From Methanobacteriota archaeon (GTDB taxonomy: Archaea; Methanobacteriota; Methanobacteria; Methanobacteriales; Methanobacteriaceae): a stretch of DNA of 64,000 nucleotides. The notes beneath the pieces were generated by a model. The model was given only the letters and a program-made list of their open reading frames with translations. It was not told the DNA's origin and did not search any database. The translations under genes and the position numbers were made by a program. Location of the stretch: positions 1 to 64,000 of the forward strand of contig JAEYPF010000019.1 of the NCBI GenBank assembly GCA_023411115.1. The letters are read 5' to 3'. Position 1 is the stretch's first letter; each line of letters starts with the position of its first letter. This document shows positions 36,020 through 45,888 of the stretch, in pieces.

Positions 36020-36859
36020 ATGATATATGAATTTCTAAGCAGTTCTTTCGGCACTATATTGGAGATGTTCAAGAGTGGGGGAATTATAACTTATATAATA
36101 ACTATTATAGGCATATATGGTTTTTTGGCTTCAATAGAAAAAATTCGTTATTTACGTAAAATATCAAAGGTTTCTCCGCCACTGATTATGGGAACAGTTA
36201 ATAAAGCTATGGAAAAAGGAGGTTCTCTTGAAGCTCTTCGATCTATTAGTAAGTATCGAAACCCAATTTCAAGAATAGTTTCAGAAGCTTTAAAAATAGG
36301 TTACAGGAATAAAACCGAAGTTGAAGACGCAATGGAACGTGTTTTTATAGTTGAAATGGGAAAAATGACCAAAGGCCTGGGCACAATTAAAATGATAATT
36401 GAAGTTGCTCCTCTTTTAGGGCTGATAGGGACAGTTTTAGGTATGTGGTATACATTTAGGGCCCTTGGAATGGGAGCAAGCTCTTCAGGAATGGCAGAAG
36501 GAATTTACATAGCTTTAATTACCACCATAGCAGGACTTACTGTTGCAATAGCTTTAGTTCCTCTTCATTCTTATATTACTGGTAAAATAGAAGATGAAAT
36601 GGATAAAATAGAGATTGCCAAGAAAATGACCAACTGGAATTCAGCAGTAATGAGAATAGCCGTGTCCATCGATCCAAAAATAGCAATTGAAGCATTAAAA
36701 GAATCTGCAGGTATTGTAAAAGTAAAAGAAATTTCAGATGTAGACGCAAATGTTTGGGTGGCTTTAAAGCCAAGTATGCTTGAAAAAAGTATTCCCAATG
36801 TTCTTATGGAAAAATGCAATACCAAAGCGGAGATTGTTGAAAGCAGATTGATGCAGTAA
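36020..36859 (+). CDS. MotA/TolQ/ExbB-type proton channel protein
   Basis: 279 residues, three membrane segments: about 20-38, 130-150 (EVAPLLGLIGTVLGMWYTF) and 168-190 (GIYIALITTIAGLTVAIALVPLH). The GLIGTVLGM and TTIAGL blocks are conserved in ExbB/TolQ. The N-terminus is not a signal peptide. With the ExbD-like gene 25 bases later it likely forms a proton-driven membrane motor; its client is unknown, since no TonB or Tol protein is nearby. Confidence 0.88.
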   Translation: MIYEFLSSSFGTILEMFKSGGIITYIITIIGIYGFLASIEKIRYLRKISKVSPPLIMGTVNKAMEKGGSLEALRSISKYRNPISRIVSEALKIGYRNKTEVEDAMERVFIVEMGKMTKGLGTIKMIIEVAPLLGLIGTVLGMWYTFRALGMGASSSGMAEGIYIALITTIAGLTVAIALVPLHSYITGKIEDEMDKIEIAKKMTNWNSAVMRIAVSIDPKIAIEALKESAGIVKVKEISDVDANVWVALKPSMLEKSIPNVLMEKCNTKAEIVESRLMQ

Positions 36860-36883
36860 TCTAATTATAAAGGAAGTTATCCA

Positions 36884-37282
36884 ATGGCTCTGGATGTAAA
36901 TAGATATCGAAACAAAGTAAGGAAAAACAGCCCTAGATTCAACATGGTTCCGTTTATTGATGTTGTTTTCACGATTCTTATATTTTTAATGGTTACAAGC
37001 AGCTTTCACGCTGCTGATCAGGCACAATCTACTTCTGGAAAACCTCAGGTAACGCAAATCAGCGGGACATCTGAATATTATTTAATTCCAGTTGCAGGAC
37101 TGCATAAAGTCACTGTTAATGGACAGGATATGTCCAGTTACATAAGAAATGGGGCGATCGCTGTTCATACGCAGGTGATTGATGGTGGAGAGATGATTAT
37201 AAGGCCTAAAAATGGGGAGATCATTATAACAACGCCTCCAGGATTCCCCGTAGATAAAGCCGTGGCAGTTCCCAATCAATGA
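36884..37282 (+). CDS. ExbD/TolR-like biopolymer transport protein
   Basis: 132 residues. One N-terminal membrane helix FNMVPFIDVVFTILIFLMVTS holding the critical Asp of ExbD (PFIDVV) that carries protons, then a periplasm-like soluble domain. Partner of the preceding channel protein; AAGGAAG lies upstream. Confidence 0.88.
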   Translation: MALDVNRYRNKVRKNSPRFNMVPFIDVVFTILIFLMVTSSFHAADQAQSTSGKPQVTQISGTSEYYLIPVAGLHKVTVNGQDMSSYIRNGAIAVHTQVIDGGEMIIRPKNGEIIITTPPGFPVDKAVAVPNQ

Positions 37283-37340
37283 AATTGTAATATAATTTTA
37301 ATGATAAAATCAAAATTGATACTCTTAATAGGTGAAAAAA

Positions 37341-37946
37341 ATGTATCTTGGAAGAATACTAGCAGTTGGAAGTACAGAAGCAGGAAAATTTGTTGCATAC
37401 AGAGTTTCAAGCCGATCTTTTCCAAATAGAATGGTAAAGACCTTTGAAGATAGAGCTGCAATTGTACCGAAGGAAGGACATGAGAAAGACGTTTTTAAAA
37501 ATCCATACATTGCCTACAATTGTATAAGAATTGTGGATGATGTTGCCGTAGTTTCAAATGGATCTCATACAGATATCATTGCAGAAAAAATAGCTTCTGG
37601 TATGAACATACGGGATTCAATTGCATTAACACTACTTACTATGGACTATGAAAAAGATGAGTTAAATACTCCCCGTATTGCAGGAGCAACAACTTTAGCC
37701 GGGGATTCTTATATTGGAATTGTTACCCATGAGGGAATTATAGTTGAAAAGGTTAATGCAGATCAATGCAGCTATATTTCAACATACGAGCATATAAAGC
37801 CAAATTATGTTGAATTTGTCTGCAGTAATGCTGAAGAAGCGGCCAAATTTATATACGGCGGGGGAAAATTCGAAGAATTTACCAACCCTGTGGATTCAGT
37901 GGCAGCATTTGCAGTTGATGATGAATGGAAAATTGGTTCTTTGTAA
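37341..37946 (+). CDS. purO: IMP cyclohydrolase (PurO)
   Basis: 201 residues. Archaeal enzyme for the last step of purine synthesis, closing FAICAR to IMP. The N-terminus MYLGRILAVGSTEAGKFVAYRVSSRSFPNR (start MYLGRILAVG), ATTLAGDSYIGIVTHEG and FVCSNAEEAAKFIYGGGKFEEF are family traits. ATG 37341 is preferred: AGGTGA is five bases upstream, and a GTG three codons earlier is part of it. cofE follows 15 bases later. Confidence 0.93.
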   Translation: MYLGRILAVGSTEAGKFVAYRVSSRSFPNRMVKTFEDRAAIVPKEGHEKDVFKNPYIAYNCIRIVDDVAVVSNGSHTDIIAEKIASGMNIRDSIALTLLTMDYEKDELNTPRIAGATTLAGDSYIGIVTHEGIIVEKVNADQCSYISTYEHIKPNYVEFVCSNAEEAAKFIYGGGKFEEFTNPVDSVAAFAVDDEWKIGSL

Positions 37947-37961
37947 TATACTGGTGAATAA

Positions 37962-38714
37962 ATGGACATTAAGGTCATTGGAATTGAAAATATTCCTCTA
38001 GTTAAAGAAGGCGATGATATCGCCGATTTAATATTGAATGCAAATGATGATATTGAAAACTGGGATGTCTTTGTTATAGCTGAAACCATAATATCCAAGG
38101 CAGAAGGAAATAAAATCAATCTTAAAACCATTGAACCAACTCCCAAAGCCTTTGAACTTGCAGAAAAAACAGGAAAAGATCCACATCTTGTGGAAGCTAT
38201 AATTCAAGAATCTAATGAAATACTGAAGGTAGGACCTGATTTTATAATCAGTGAAACGAAGCATGGATTTGTATGTGCAAATGCAGGAATAGATGAATCT
38301 AATGTTGAAGATGGCATGGCCACTCCCATTCCCGAAGATCCTGATAAAAGCGCCTCTGTCATAATGGAAAATATAAAAGCCAGAATAGGAAAAGAAGTTG
38401 TTGTTATTATATCTGATACTCAGGGAAGGGCTTTCAGAGAAGGAGCTATTGGCACTGCTATTGGAATATCTGGCATGAATGCCCTTTGGGATAGAAAAGG
38501 CGAAAAAGATCTCTATGGAAGAGAACTTCAAACCACAAGTATAGCTGTAGCAGATGAATTGGCATCAGCAGCATCAATCCTGATGGGTCAGGCAGACGAA
38601 GGAATACCTGTTGTTATAATAAGGGGAGTTAATTACGTTAAAGATTTAAAGAATGATAATTCAACATCTAAGGATTTAATAAGACCTAAAAAATATGATG
38701 TATTTAGAAACTGA
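37962..38714 (+). CDS. cofE: Coenzyme F420-0:L-glutamate ligase
   Basis: 250 residues. Adds the gamma-linked glutamates to F420-0 with GTP. Contains HGFVCANAGIDESNVEDG and VVIISDTQGRAFREGAIGTAIG, typical of CofE. GGTGA four bases before the ATG. cofD follows 56 bases later; these two are consecutive F420 steps in reverse order of use. Confidence 0.96.
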   Translation: MDIKVIGIENIPLVKEGDDIADLILNANDDIENWDVFVIAETIISKAEGNKINLKTIEPTPKAFELAEKTGKDPHLVEAIIQESNEILKVGPDFIISETKHGFVCANAGIDESNVEDGMATPIPEDPDKSASVIMENIKARIGKEVVVIISDTQGRAFREGAIGTAIGISGMNALWDRKGEKDLYGRELQTTSIAVADELASAASILMGQADEGIPVVIIRGVNYVKDLKNDNSTSKDLIRPKKYDVFRN

Positions 38715-38770
38715 AATTGAACTTTCATTAGAAAGCGCTAATTTCAAAAAAAATTTAAAAGACGAGTAAT

Positions 38771-39676
38771 ATGATAACTGTACTTTCTGGTGGAACTGGA
38801 ACTCCAAAATTAATTCAGGGGATAGTGCAAATTATTGATCCCATGCATATTAATGTAATCGTAAACACAGTTGAAAATACATATATATCAGGAAACTATA
38901 TAGCACCTGATATAGACACTGTGATGTATACTCTTGCAGGAATTATAAATGAAAATACATGGTATGGCATTAGAGAAGATACATTTATAACCCATGAAAC
39001 TTTAAAAAAAATTGGACATGATGAAATTTTAAGAATTGGGGATAAAGATCGAGCTATTAAGATTCAAAAAACCATGTTAATGAATGATTATCCTCTTTCT
39101 GAAGTTGTTGATATTCAACGGAAGAATTTAGGCGTTAAATCAAAGATCATTCCCATGAGTGACCAGCAGTCAAATATCAAAATCATAACAGACGAAGGTG
39201 AAATGAGTTTCCACAAATTTCTGGTGGAAAAAAGGGCAGAGCCAGAAGTGGAAAATATAATATATGACGATGTGGAACCTTCCAGTGATTTAATAAGTAC
39301 TATTGAAAATTCAGATATGGTTATAATTGGACCATCAAATCCAATAACATCAATAGGACCAATAATTTCAATAAAAGGAGTTAAAAAAGCTCTTAAAAAC
39401 GTTTATGTTGTTGCAGTGTCCCCTATAATTGGTGGGAAGCCTGTAAGCGGTCCAGCAGCAAAGTTTATGAATGCAATGGGATATGAAACATCTTGTGTAG
39501 GTGTTGCAACAATTTATAAGGAATTTTTGGACAATTTTATCATAGATGTTCAGGACATTGAATCTGAGAAAAAAATAGAAAAACTAATATCAAAGGTCGT
39601 TACAACAAACACAAACATGAAGACCATCGGTGATAAGGTGAGTTTAGCAAGAAGTATTTTGGGTGAAATTTTATGA
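38771..39676 (+). CDS. cofD: 2-phospho-L-lactate transferase
   Basis: 301 residues. Transfers the lactyl phosphate unit from its activated (GDP-linked) form to 7,8-didemethyl-8-hydroxy-5-deazariboflavin (Fo), giving F420-0. The N-terminal ITVLSGGTGTPKLIQGI is the family nucleotide-binding loop, with IIGPSNPITSIGPIIS and SPIIGGKPVSGPAAKFM later. It overlaps the next gene by four bases (ATGA). Confidence 0.96.
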   Translation: MITVLSGGTGTPKLIQGIVQIIDPMHINVIVNTVENTYISGNYIAPDIDTVMYTLAGIINENTWYGIREDTFITHETLKKIGHDEILRIGDKDRAIKIQKTMLMNDYPLSEVVDIQRKNLGVKSKIIPMSDQQSNIKIITDEGEMSFHKFLVEKRAEPEVENIIYDDVEPSSDLISTIENSDMVIIGPSNPITSIGPIISIKGVKKALKNVYVVAVSPIIGGKPVSGPAAKFMNAMGYETSCVGVATIYKEFLDNFIIDVQDIESEKKIEKLISKVVTTNTNMKTIGDKVSLARSILGEIL

Positions 39677-40440
39677 TACAGATGACTTTAATTCAAATTG
39701 ATAATTACGGTCCATGGACAGTTACTCCAACTCCAAGGGCCGAAGCAGATCTTCAAATTCTGCAAGCAGAGCTTTATGCTGATCTTCAAAGACAATTTGC
39801 TGCCAAAGGTGGACTTGTTTTCTTCACCCGCTTTGATAACATGCTTGCAATTACAAATAACGTTGATGTGGATGATCATCGCAGGATCCAGAAATCCATA
39901 GGCAACAGGTATCCTATAACTGTAAGCATGGGTGTAGGGGCATCTGAAACTCCTTATGAAGCCCAAAGAGATGCTACAGCAGCTCTTCAAAATTTCGGAG
40001 GAGCACAGTCAGAAGAGCGGAAAGAAATTCTTGCTATAGATGGTCTTGTAAATAAAGAGGACAGCTTCGTTCAAATTGCACATATAGATATAAATGGAAT
40101 TACCGATTCTTTAACTGATATAATTCCGGCTTATGACACTTCTTTTATTGTAAATAGAGTTCAACATTTCTTAATGAAAAAATTAATCGAAAAAGGTTCA
40201 CTTCTTTTCTTCATAGGTGGAGATAACTTTATGTCCCCATGTAATGGACTTAAACCAGAGGGTCTTTTGAAGATAATCGAAGAAATTGAAGATGAAACAA
40301 ATATAGCACTTAAAGCAGGTATCGGAAAAGCTCCTACTGCAGAAAAAGCTGCTAATTTGGCAGATTTAGCTCTTGAAGAAATAAGGGGCGGAGTTACTTA
40401 CGATCTTGTCCATGTTATGAAGGAAAAATTAGTTGAATAA
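39673..40440 (+). CDS. gch3: GTP cyclohydrolase III
   Basis: 255 residues. Converts GTP to 2-amino-5-formylamino-6-ribosylamino-4(3H)-pyrimidinone phosphate, the first archaeal step toward riboflavin and F420. The start MIQMTLIQIDNYGPWTVTP matches the family; it has two degenerate GGDEF-like repeats (RFDNMLAIT, FFIGGDNFMSP). Overlap of 4 bases with cofD couples it to F420 synthesis. Confidence 0.95.
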   Translation: MIQMTLIQIDNYGPWTVTPTPRAEADLQILQAELYADLQRQFAAKGGLVFFTRFDNMLAITNNVDVDDHRRIQKSIGNRYPITVSMGVGASETPYEAQRDATAALQNFGGAQSEERKEILAIDGLVNKEDSFVQIAHIDINGITDSLTDIIPAYDTSFIVNRVQHFLMKKLIEKGSLLFFIGGDNFMSPCNGLKPEGLLKIIEEIEDETNIALKAGIGKAPTAEKAANLADLALEEIRGGVTYDLVHVMKEKLVE

Positions 40441-40494
40441 TTCCTTTATGCTTTTATTTAAATTTACAATTATTTTAAGGTTATAGGTGAGTTT

Positions 40495-41223
40495 ATTGAA
40501 GTTTTAGCGCCAATGGCCGGAATAACTGACGGGAATTTTTGCCGAAAAATGGCTTCTTATGGTTTTGACATGGTAACTTTGGGTGGTTATAATGCAGATA
40601 AGCCAACTATAGAGGCTGGATGCAATATCCTCCAAAGAGGAAGGCAGGAATTCGATATTAAAGAAGAAAATTTGTTATCTACCATTAGAAACGAGGCAGG
40701 CATAGTTAAAAGTTCATGGAATGGAAGTGTATCTGTAAACCTTCGTTCAGTTTCCTTTGAACCTATAGTTGAAATATCAAAACTGCCAGAAATTGACGTG
40801 GTAGAAATAAATGCCCATTGTAGACAGCCCGAAATAACTAACATTGGATGTGGACAGGCACTTCTTTATGATACTCACAGATTATATGATTTTACAAAAA
40901 ATGTGGTAAAAAGGGCTGAAAGTAAAGTATCAGTCAAGATCCGAGCAAATATTGAAAATGTAGATGATATTGAAGCTTCCAAATCTATTGAAGAAGCAGG
41001 TGCGGATTATCTGCATGTGGATGCCATGAAACCCGGATATAATCATGCAGACTATGATATTATAAAATCAATTAAAGAAAACACGGAAATATTTTTGATA
41101 GGTAATAATTCTATCCGTGATCTTAAATCAGCCCGTAATATGATTTCTGCGGGTGCAAATGGGATATCAATGGCAAGAATCGCGTTAAAAGGAAACATTC
41201 CTTTTGATATGTCACAGGTATGA
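40495..41223 (+). CDS. DUS-like FMN TIM-barrel protein
   Basis: About 242 residues. It resembles tRNA-dihydrouridine synthases: LAPMAGITDGNFCRKM at the start, INAHCRQPEITNIGCGQALL (the position of the catalytic Cys), SVKIRANIENVDD, and the phosphate-binding LIGNNSIRDLKSARNM plus GISMARIALKGN. Shorter than true DUS, lacking the C-terminal RNA-binding part. The first ATG, 40513, cuts off the first beta strand; in-frame codons from ATT 40495 supply IEVLAPMAG and AGGTGA is four bases before it. Position next to GTP cyclohydrolase III is informative; function unproven. Confidence 0.75.
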   Translation: MEVLAPMAGITDGNFCRKMASYGFDMVTLGGYNADKPTIEAGCNILQRGRQEFDIKEENLLSTIRNEAGIVKSSWNGSVSVNLRSVSFEPIVEISKLPEIDVVEINAHCRQPEITNIGCGQALLYDTHRLYDFTKNVVKRAESKVSVKIRANIENVDDIEASKSIEEAGADYLHVDAMKPGYNHADYDIIKSIKENTEIFLIGNNSIRDLKSARNMISAGANGISMARIALKGNIPFDMSQV

Positions 41224-41302
41224 TAATCTTAAATTTTTAATTAGTAAAGTCACGATCAAATATATAACATATTTACTGCAAACTTATATCAAAGGTGATT
41301 GC

Positions 41303-42898
<1,596 letters not shown>

Positions 42899-43010
42899 AT
42901 TAACATTTTTTTCAATTTTAATTAATTATTTAAATGAGTTTTACTGAAATGATTTTATAATTTTTCAGTTTTAAAATAACAGATTTATAAGATTACTATG
43001 GAGGAGTATA

Positions 43011-43487
43011 ATGGTATGGGAAGATTCACCATCACACGTATGCAGAGGCGGGGACAAAAGAGCTTTAACATTTTGTTGTCCACCGGTTAAGCCCTGCCCA
43101 ATTATATATGCACTTGAAGATGCAAATCTCAGTTCTCAAGATTATATAGCAAAAAAAGAAGAATTTGGTAAAAAAACAAAGTTAGGTCAAGGAGAAGGAA
43201 CCTGTTTTGGTTCTCTAGTCTGGTGCTGTAAACCATCTAAACCCTGTCCCTTGAGGGATATGGTCATGAGAAGAATAGACATGAGTACTGAAGAATACAT
43301 GGAACTTAAAAAGCAGTTATCCGAGGAGCTTGTAGGTGTATCTGAGTCATCACAGGAAGAGATAAAGGCACTTGCAGATGCTTTTGACATTCCAGAGGAA
43401 GAAGCTAATACAGTTCTTCAGGAATGTGGAAATGATTTAAGAATGGCCGCAAAGATTTTAAAGATGAAGAGTTTAGAGTCAAGCTAA
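43011..43487 (+). CDS. Methanogenesis-marker-9-like protein with UBA-like C-terminus
   Basis: 158 residues. Two cysteine blocks of the same pattern (FCCPPVKPCPI near residue 22 and WCCKPSKPCPL near 72), preceded by SHVCRGGDKRALT and GTCFGSL, as in methanogenesis marker 9 proteins. The C-terminal 40 residues (QEEIKALADAFDIPEEEANT...DLRMAAKILK) look like a UBA-type three-helix domain. Metal or Fe-S binding is likely; role unknown. GGAGGAG precedes the ATG. Placed after atwA. Its last 36 bases recur exactly at 43695. Confidence 0.75.
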   Translation: MVWEDSPSHVCRGGDKRALTFCCPPVKPCPIIYALEDANLSSQDYIAKKEEFGKKTKLGQGEGTCFGSLVWCCKPSKPCPLRDMVMRRIDMSTEEYMELKKQLSEELVGVSESSQEEIKALADAFDIPEEEANTVLQECGNDLRMAAKILKMKSLESS

Positions 43488-43730
43488 TCAACCTTTTTTC
43501 AGAGAAAAAAGGATTGATCAAAAAAATCCTCACTCAAAAATGAAAAATTTTTGAGTTGCGGTGTTTGATTATTCAAAATTAATGATCATATTTAAAAAAA
43601 ATTCATATAATTGGAATACAAAAATTGATAATATAGAAGGTTTATCAACTCTAAGATGGAGTTTTGATCAACCTTTTTCTAAAAGGTTGGCTGGAAAGAT
43701 TTTAAAGATGAAGAGTTTAGAGTCAAGCTA
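43451..43730 (+). repeat. 36-bp exact direct repeat of the marker-9 gene end
   Basis: The last codons (KILKMKSLESS and most of the stop) at 43451-43486 recur base for base at 43695-43730, 244 bases later. Each begins AAAGATTTTAAAGATGAAGA and ends GTCAAGCTA. The second copy has no upstream coding part. The first 20 bases alone rule out chance in practice, and perfect identity argues for a recent event. Confidence 0.9.
43487..43694. repeat. Hairpin element E8 between two copies of a gene end
   Basis: Immediately after the stop: CCTTTTTTC/GAAAAAAGG around AGA (43492-43512) with flanking TCAA/TTGA; ACTCAAAAAT/ATTTTTGAGT (43532-43556); then AT-rich sequence; then CAACCTTTT/AAAAGGTTG around TCT (43669-43689). 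The last hairpin has the same edges as the outer arms of E3. The whole unit lies between the exact 36-bp repeat copies at 43451 and 43695. Confidence 0.75.
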
Positions 43731-43769
43731 GTCTCTTCAATAATCAAATTAAATAATTAAGGTTTTAAA

Positions 43770-44381
43770 ATGGGTTGGACACCACTTTTCCTGCAAATGG
43801 AAAACAAAAATGTTTTAATCGTCGGTGCGGGTGAAGTTGGAAGTCGTCGAGCCCGAAGGTTCCTTGAAGCAGGGGCCGATGTCATTATTATAGGAAGAAA
43901 CTCAAAAGATTTAGCTGATCTTGGAGCTTCTTTCAAACCTTTAGATGAAGTTGGAAAATGGGTTGATTGGTCCGATCTTGTGGTGGTAGCCACAGGAGAT
44001 GATGAATTAAATGAACGTGTGGCAAAATTAGCGGGAGGAAAGCTTTTAAATCGCGCTGATTACCCTAATGATGGTAATTTAATTGTTCCCTCTTCTTTTT
44101 CTATAGGGGATGTGCAGTTTTGTATATTTACTAAAGGCAAGAGCCCCCTTATGGCAAAAGAGTTACGAAAAAAAATACAAAAAGTAATAAATGAGGAGGA
44201 CATCCTACAACTGGAACTTCAAAATTTCACACGAAACATCTTGAAAGAAAAGATAGATGATCAAAAAAAGCGTAGAGATTATCTATATGAAATTCTAAAT
44301 GATGAAACTATAAGAACGTACTTAAAAAAAGGAAATTTGGAAGATGCTAAAAAATATGTAAAGGAACGTCTGGCATCTTAA
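43770..44381 (+). CDS. Precorrin-2 dehydrogenase / sirohydrochlorin ferrochelatase-like
   Basis: 203 residues. Rossmann start NVLIVGAGEVGSRRARRFLEAGADV and the Met8-like order (ADYPNDGNLIVPSSFSIGDVQFCIFTKGKSP), where a conserved region supports both NAD-dependent oxidation and Fe chelation. It makes sirohydrochlorin or siroheme in the same tetrapyrrole route that gives F430. AAGGT upstream of ATG. hemA follows 38 bases later. Confidence 0.88.
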   Translation: MGWTPLFLQMENKNVLIVGAGEVGSRRARRFLEAGADVIIIGRNSKDLADLGASFKPLDEVGKWVDWSDLVVVATGDDELNERVAKLAGGKLLNRADYPNDGNLIVPSSFSIGDVQFCIFTKGKSPLMAKELRKKIQKVINEEDILQLELQNFTRNILKEKIDDQKKRRDYLYEILNDETIRTYLKKGNLEDAKKYVKERLAS

Positions 44382-44388
44382 ATGCGTA

Positions 44389-44406
44389 TCAGCTATTAAT
44401 AGCTGA
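44389..44406. promoter_or_regulatory. 18-bp perfect palindrome in the hemA leader
   Basis: TCAGCTATTAATAGCTGA is its own reverse complement and ends 13 bases before the hemA ATG, just upstream of its GGGGG ribosome-binding site. A second small inverted repeat (GATTCT/AGAATC, 44422-44440) begins in the hemA start codon. Operator or translational control element are both possible. Confidence 0.5.
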
Positions 44407-44419
44407 GTGGGGGCTTAGA

Positions 44420-45685
44420 ATGATTCTAAATATCAGAATCGACCATAATGTAGCAGATATATGTACAATAGAGAAGTCTACTCAACAGATGGATGAACTC
44501 TTTGAGAAAATCAAGGATGAATACTCTGTACATGAGTATCTTCAGATAAAAACATGTAATCGTGCTGAACTTTATTTAGTTTTAAATGATTGTTACATTG
44601 ATGATACTGATTTTGGAGACTTTGTGATTGAAACTGATGATGACGCGTTGAATCATCTCCTAAGGCTTTCTTGTGGATTGGAGTCTATGATAATAGGCGA
44701 AGATCAGATATTGGGGCAAATAAAGGATGTCAGAAAGAAAAGCCGTGAAGAGGGAAGTACTGGTGAGATTTTAAATACGGTATTTACAAAGGCCATCCAT
44801 GTTGGCCAGGTAGTTAGAAAAAAGACCAACATCAATAAAGGATCTATTTCAATAGGCTCTGCAGCAGTGGAACTTGCAGAATCGGTTCATGGGGATTTAA
44901 AATGCAAAAAAGTCCTTGTAATAGGCGCTGGAAAAATGGGGACGCTTGTTGCAAAAGCACTGGTACAAAAACACCTTAAGGCCATAGTTGTGGCTAACAG
45001 GACATATGATCGTGCAGTAGACCTTGCAAAAGAACTCGGCGGTTATGCTATTCATTTTGACAGGCTTAATGAAGCTATGAGTGATGCAGATGTTATAATA
45101 AGTGCTACGGGAGCACCTCACCCTATTTTAACTTATGAAAAAATGAAGAATGCAGTGTCACATGAAAAGCTTGATAAGCTGGTAATGGTTGATATTGCAA
45201 ATCCTCGTGATATCGAGGAAGAAGTTAAAAAACTGGGCATTAAACTGTTTAACATCGATGATTTAAGGGGAATAGCCGATAAAAACAGAAAAATGAGAGA
45301 ATCTGAATCGATGGCAGCTGAAGAAATTATTGAAGAAGAGATGTTACTTCTTAAAAAATCGTTAAAACGCCTTGAGGTCGAATCTCTTATTTCTAATATA
45401 AGGCGCAATGCAGAAAAAATAAGGTCTAAAGAAGTTGAAAAAGCATTAAAAATGCTTGGAGACATGAATGGCAAGGAAAAGATAGTAGAGGATTTTTCAC
45501 AGGTTGTTGTTGACAAGATCTTCAGTGATATAATAAAAAATATCAAAATTGCAGCAGAAAATGACGATAAAGAATTAATTGAAACTGTAGCAAATATTTT
45601 TAAGCCTTCAGAAAAACCTGCCAAACATGATTTAGGAAATCAGAAGTCATATGTTATGGAAACAAAAAGTTATGAACATAATTAA
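44420..45685 (+). CDS. hemA: Glutamyl-tRNA reductase
   Basis: 421 residues. Reduces glutamyl-tRNA to glutamate 1-semialdehyde with NADPH, first committed step of tetrapyrrole synthesis, needed for F430, siroheme and B12. The catalytic Cys46 is in IKTCNRAELYLV; LRLSCGLESMIIGEDQILGQ and the Rossmann loop VLVIGAGKMGTLVAK follow, then a C-terminal dimerisation helix region. GGGGG precedes the ATG. Cotranscribed with the precorrin-2 dehydrogenase-like gene. Confidence 0.97.
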   Translation: MILNIRIDHNVADICTIEKSTQQMDELFEKIKDEYSVHEYLQIKTCNRAELYLVLNDCYIDDTDFGDFVIETDDDALNHLLRLSCGLESMIIGEDQILGQIKDVRKKSREEGSTGEILNTVFTKAIHVGQVVRKKTNINKGSISIGSAAVELAESVHGDLKCKKVLVIGAGKMGTLVAKALVQKHLKAIVVANRTYDRAVDLAKELGGYAIHFDRLNEAMSDADVIISATGAPHPILTYEKMKNAVSHEKLDKLVMVDIANPRDIEEEVKKLGIKLFNIDDLRGIADKNRKMRESESMAAEEIIEEEMLLLKKSLKRLEVESLISNIRRNAEKIRSKEVEKALKMLGDMNGKEKIVEDFSQVVVDKIFSDIIKNIKIAAENDDKELIETVANIFKPSEKPAKHDLGNQKSYVMETKSYEHN

Positions 45686-45888
45686 CTTGTAATTAGAAGA
45701 ATTTTCACTGATTTTTTTGAGTATTTGATTTATTTTGTTATTCTGCTTTAATTCTCTATATCTATAATTCAAATTAGTAAATACACCTAATTTTGGTCTT
45801 TTAATTTTATTATATGGATTTTAACTGGTTTTCACCGTTTTGACAATTATGGAAAAGATTAAATTGACGATTATTAAATCTTTAACTG

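Noticed and set aside
41204..41302. N-terminal extension of AtwA overlapping the DUS-like gene
   Set aside because: AAGGTGATT just before ATG 41303 and the domain start decide for the shorter form.
43695..43769. A further gene after the repeat of the marker-9 end
   Set aside because: Only the last codons are repeated; there is no start or upstream coding part.
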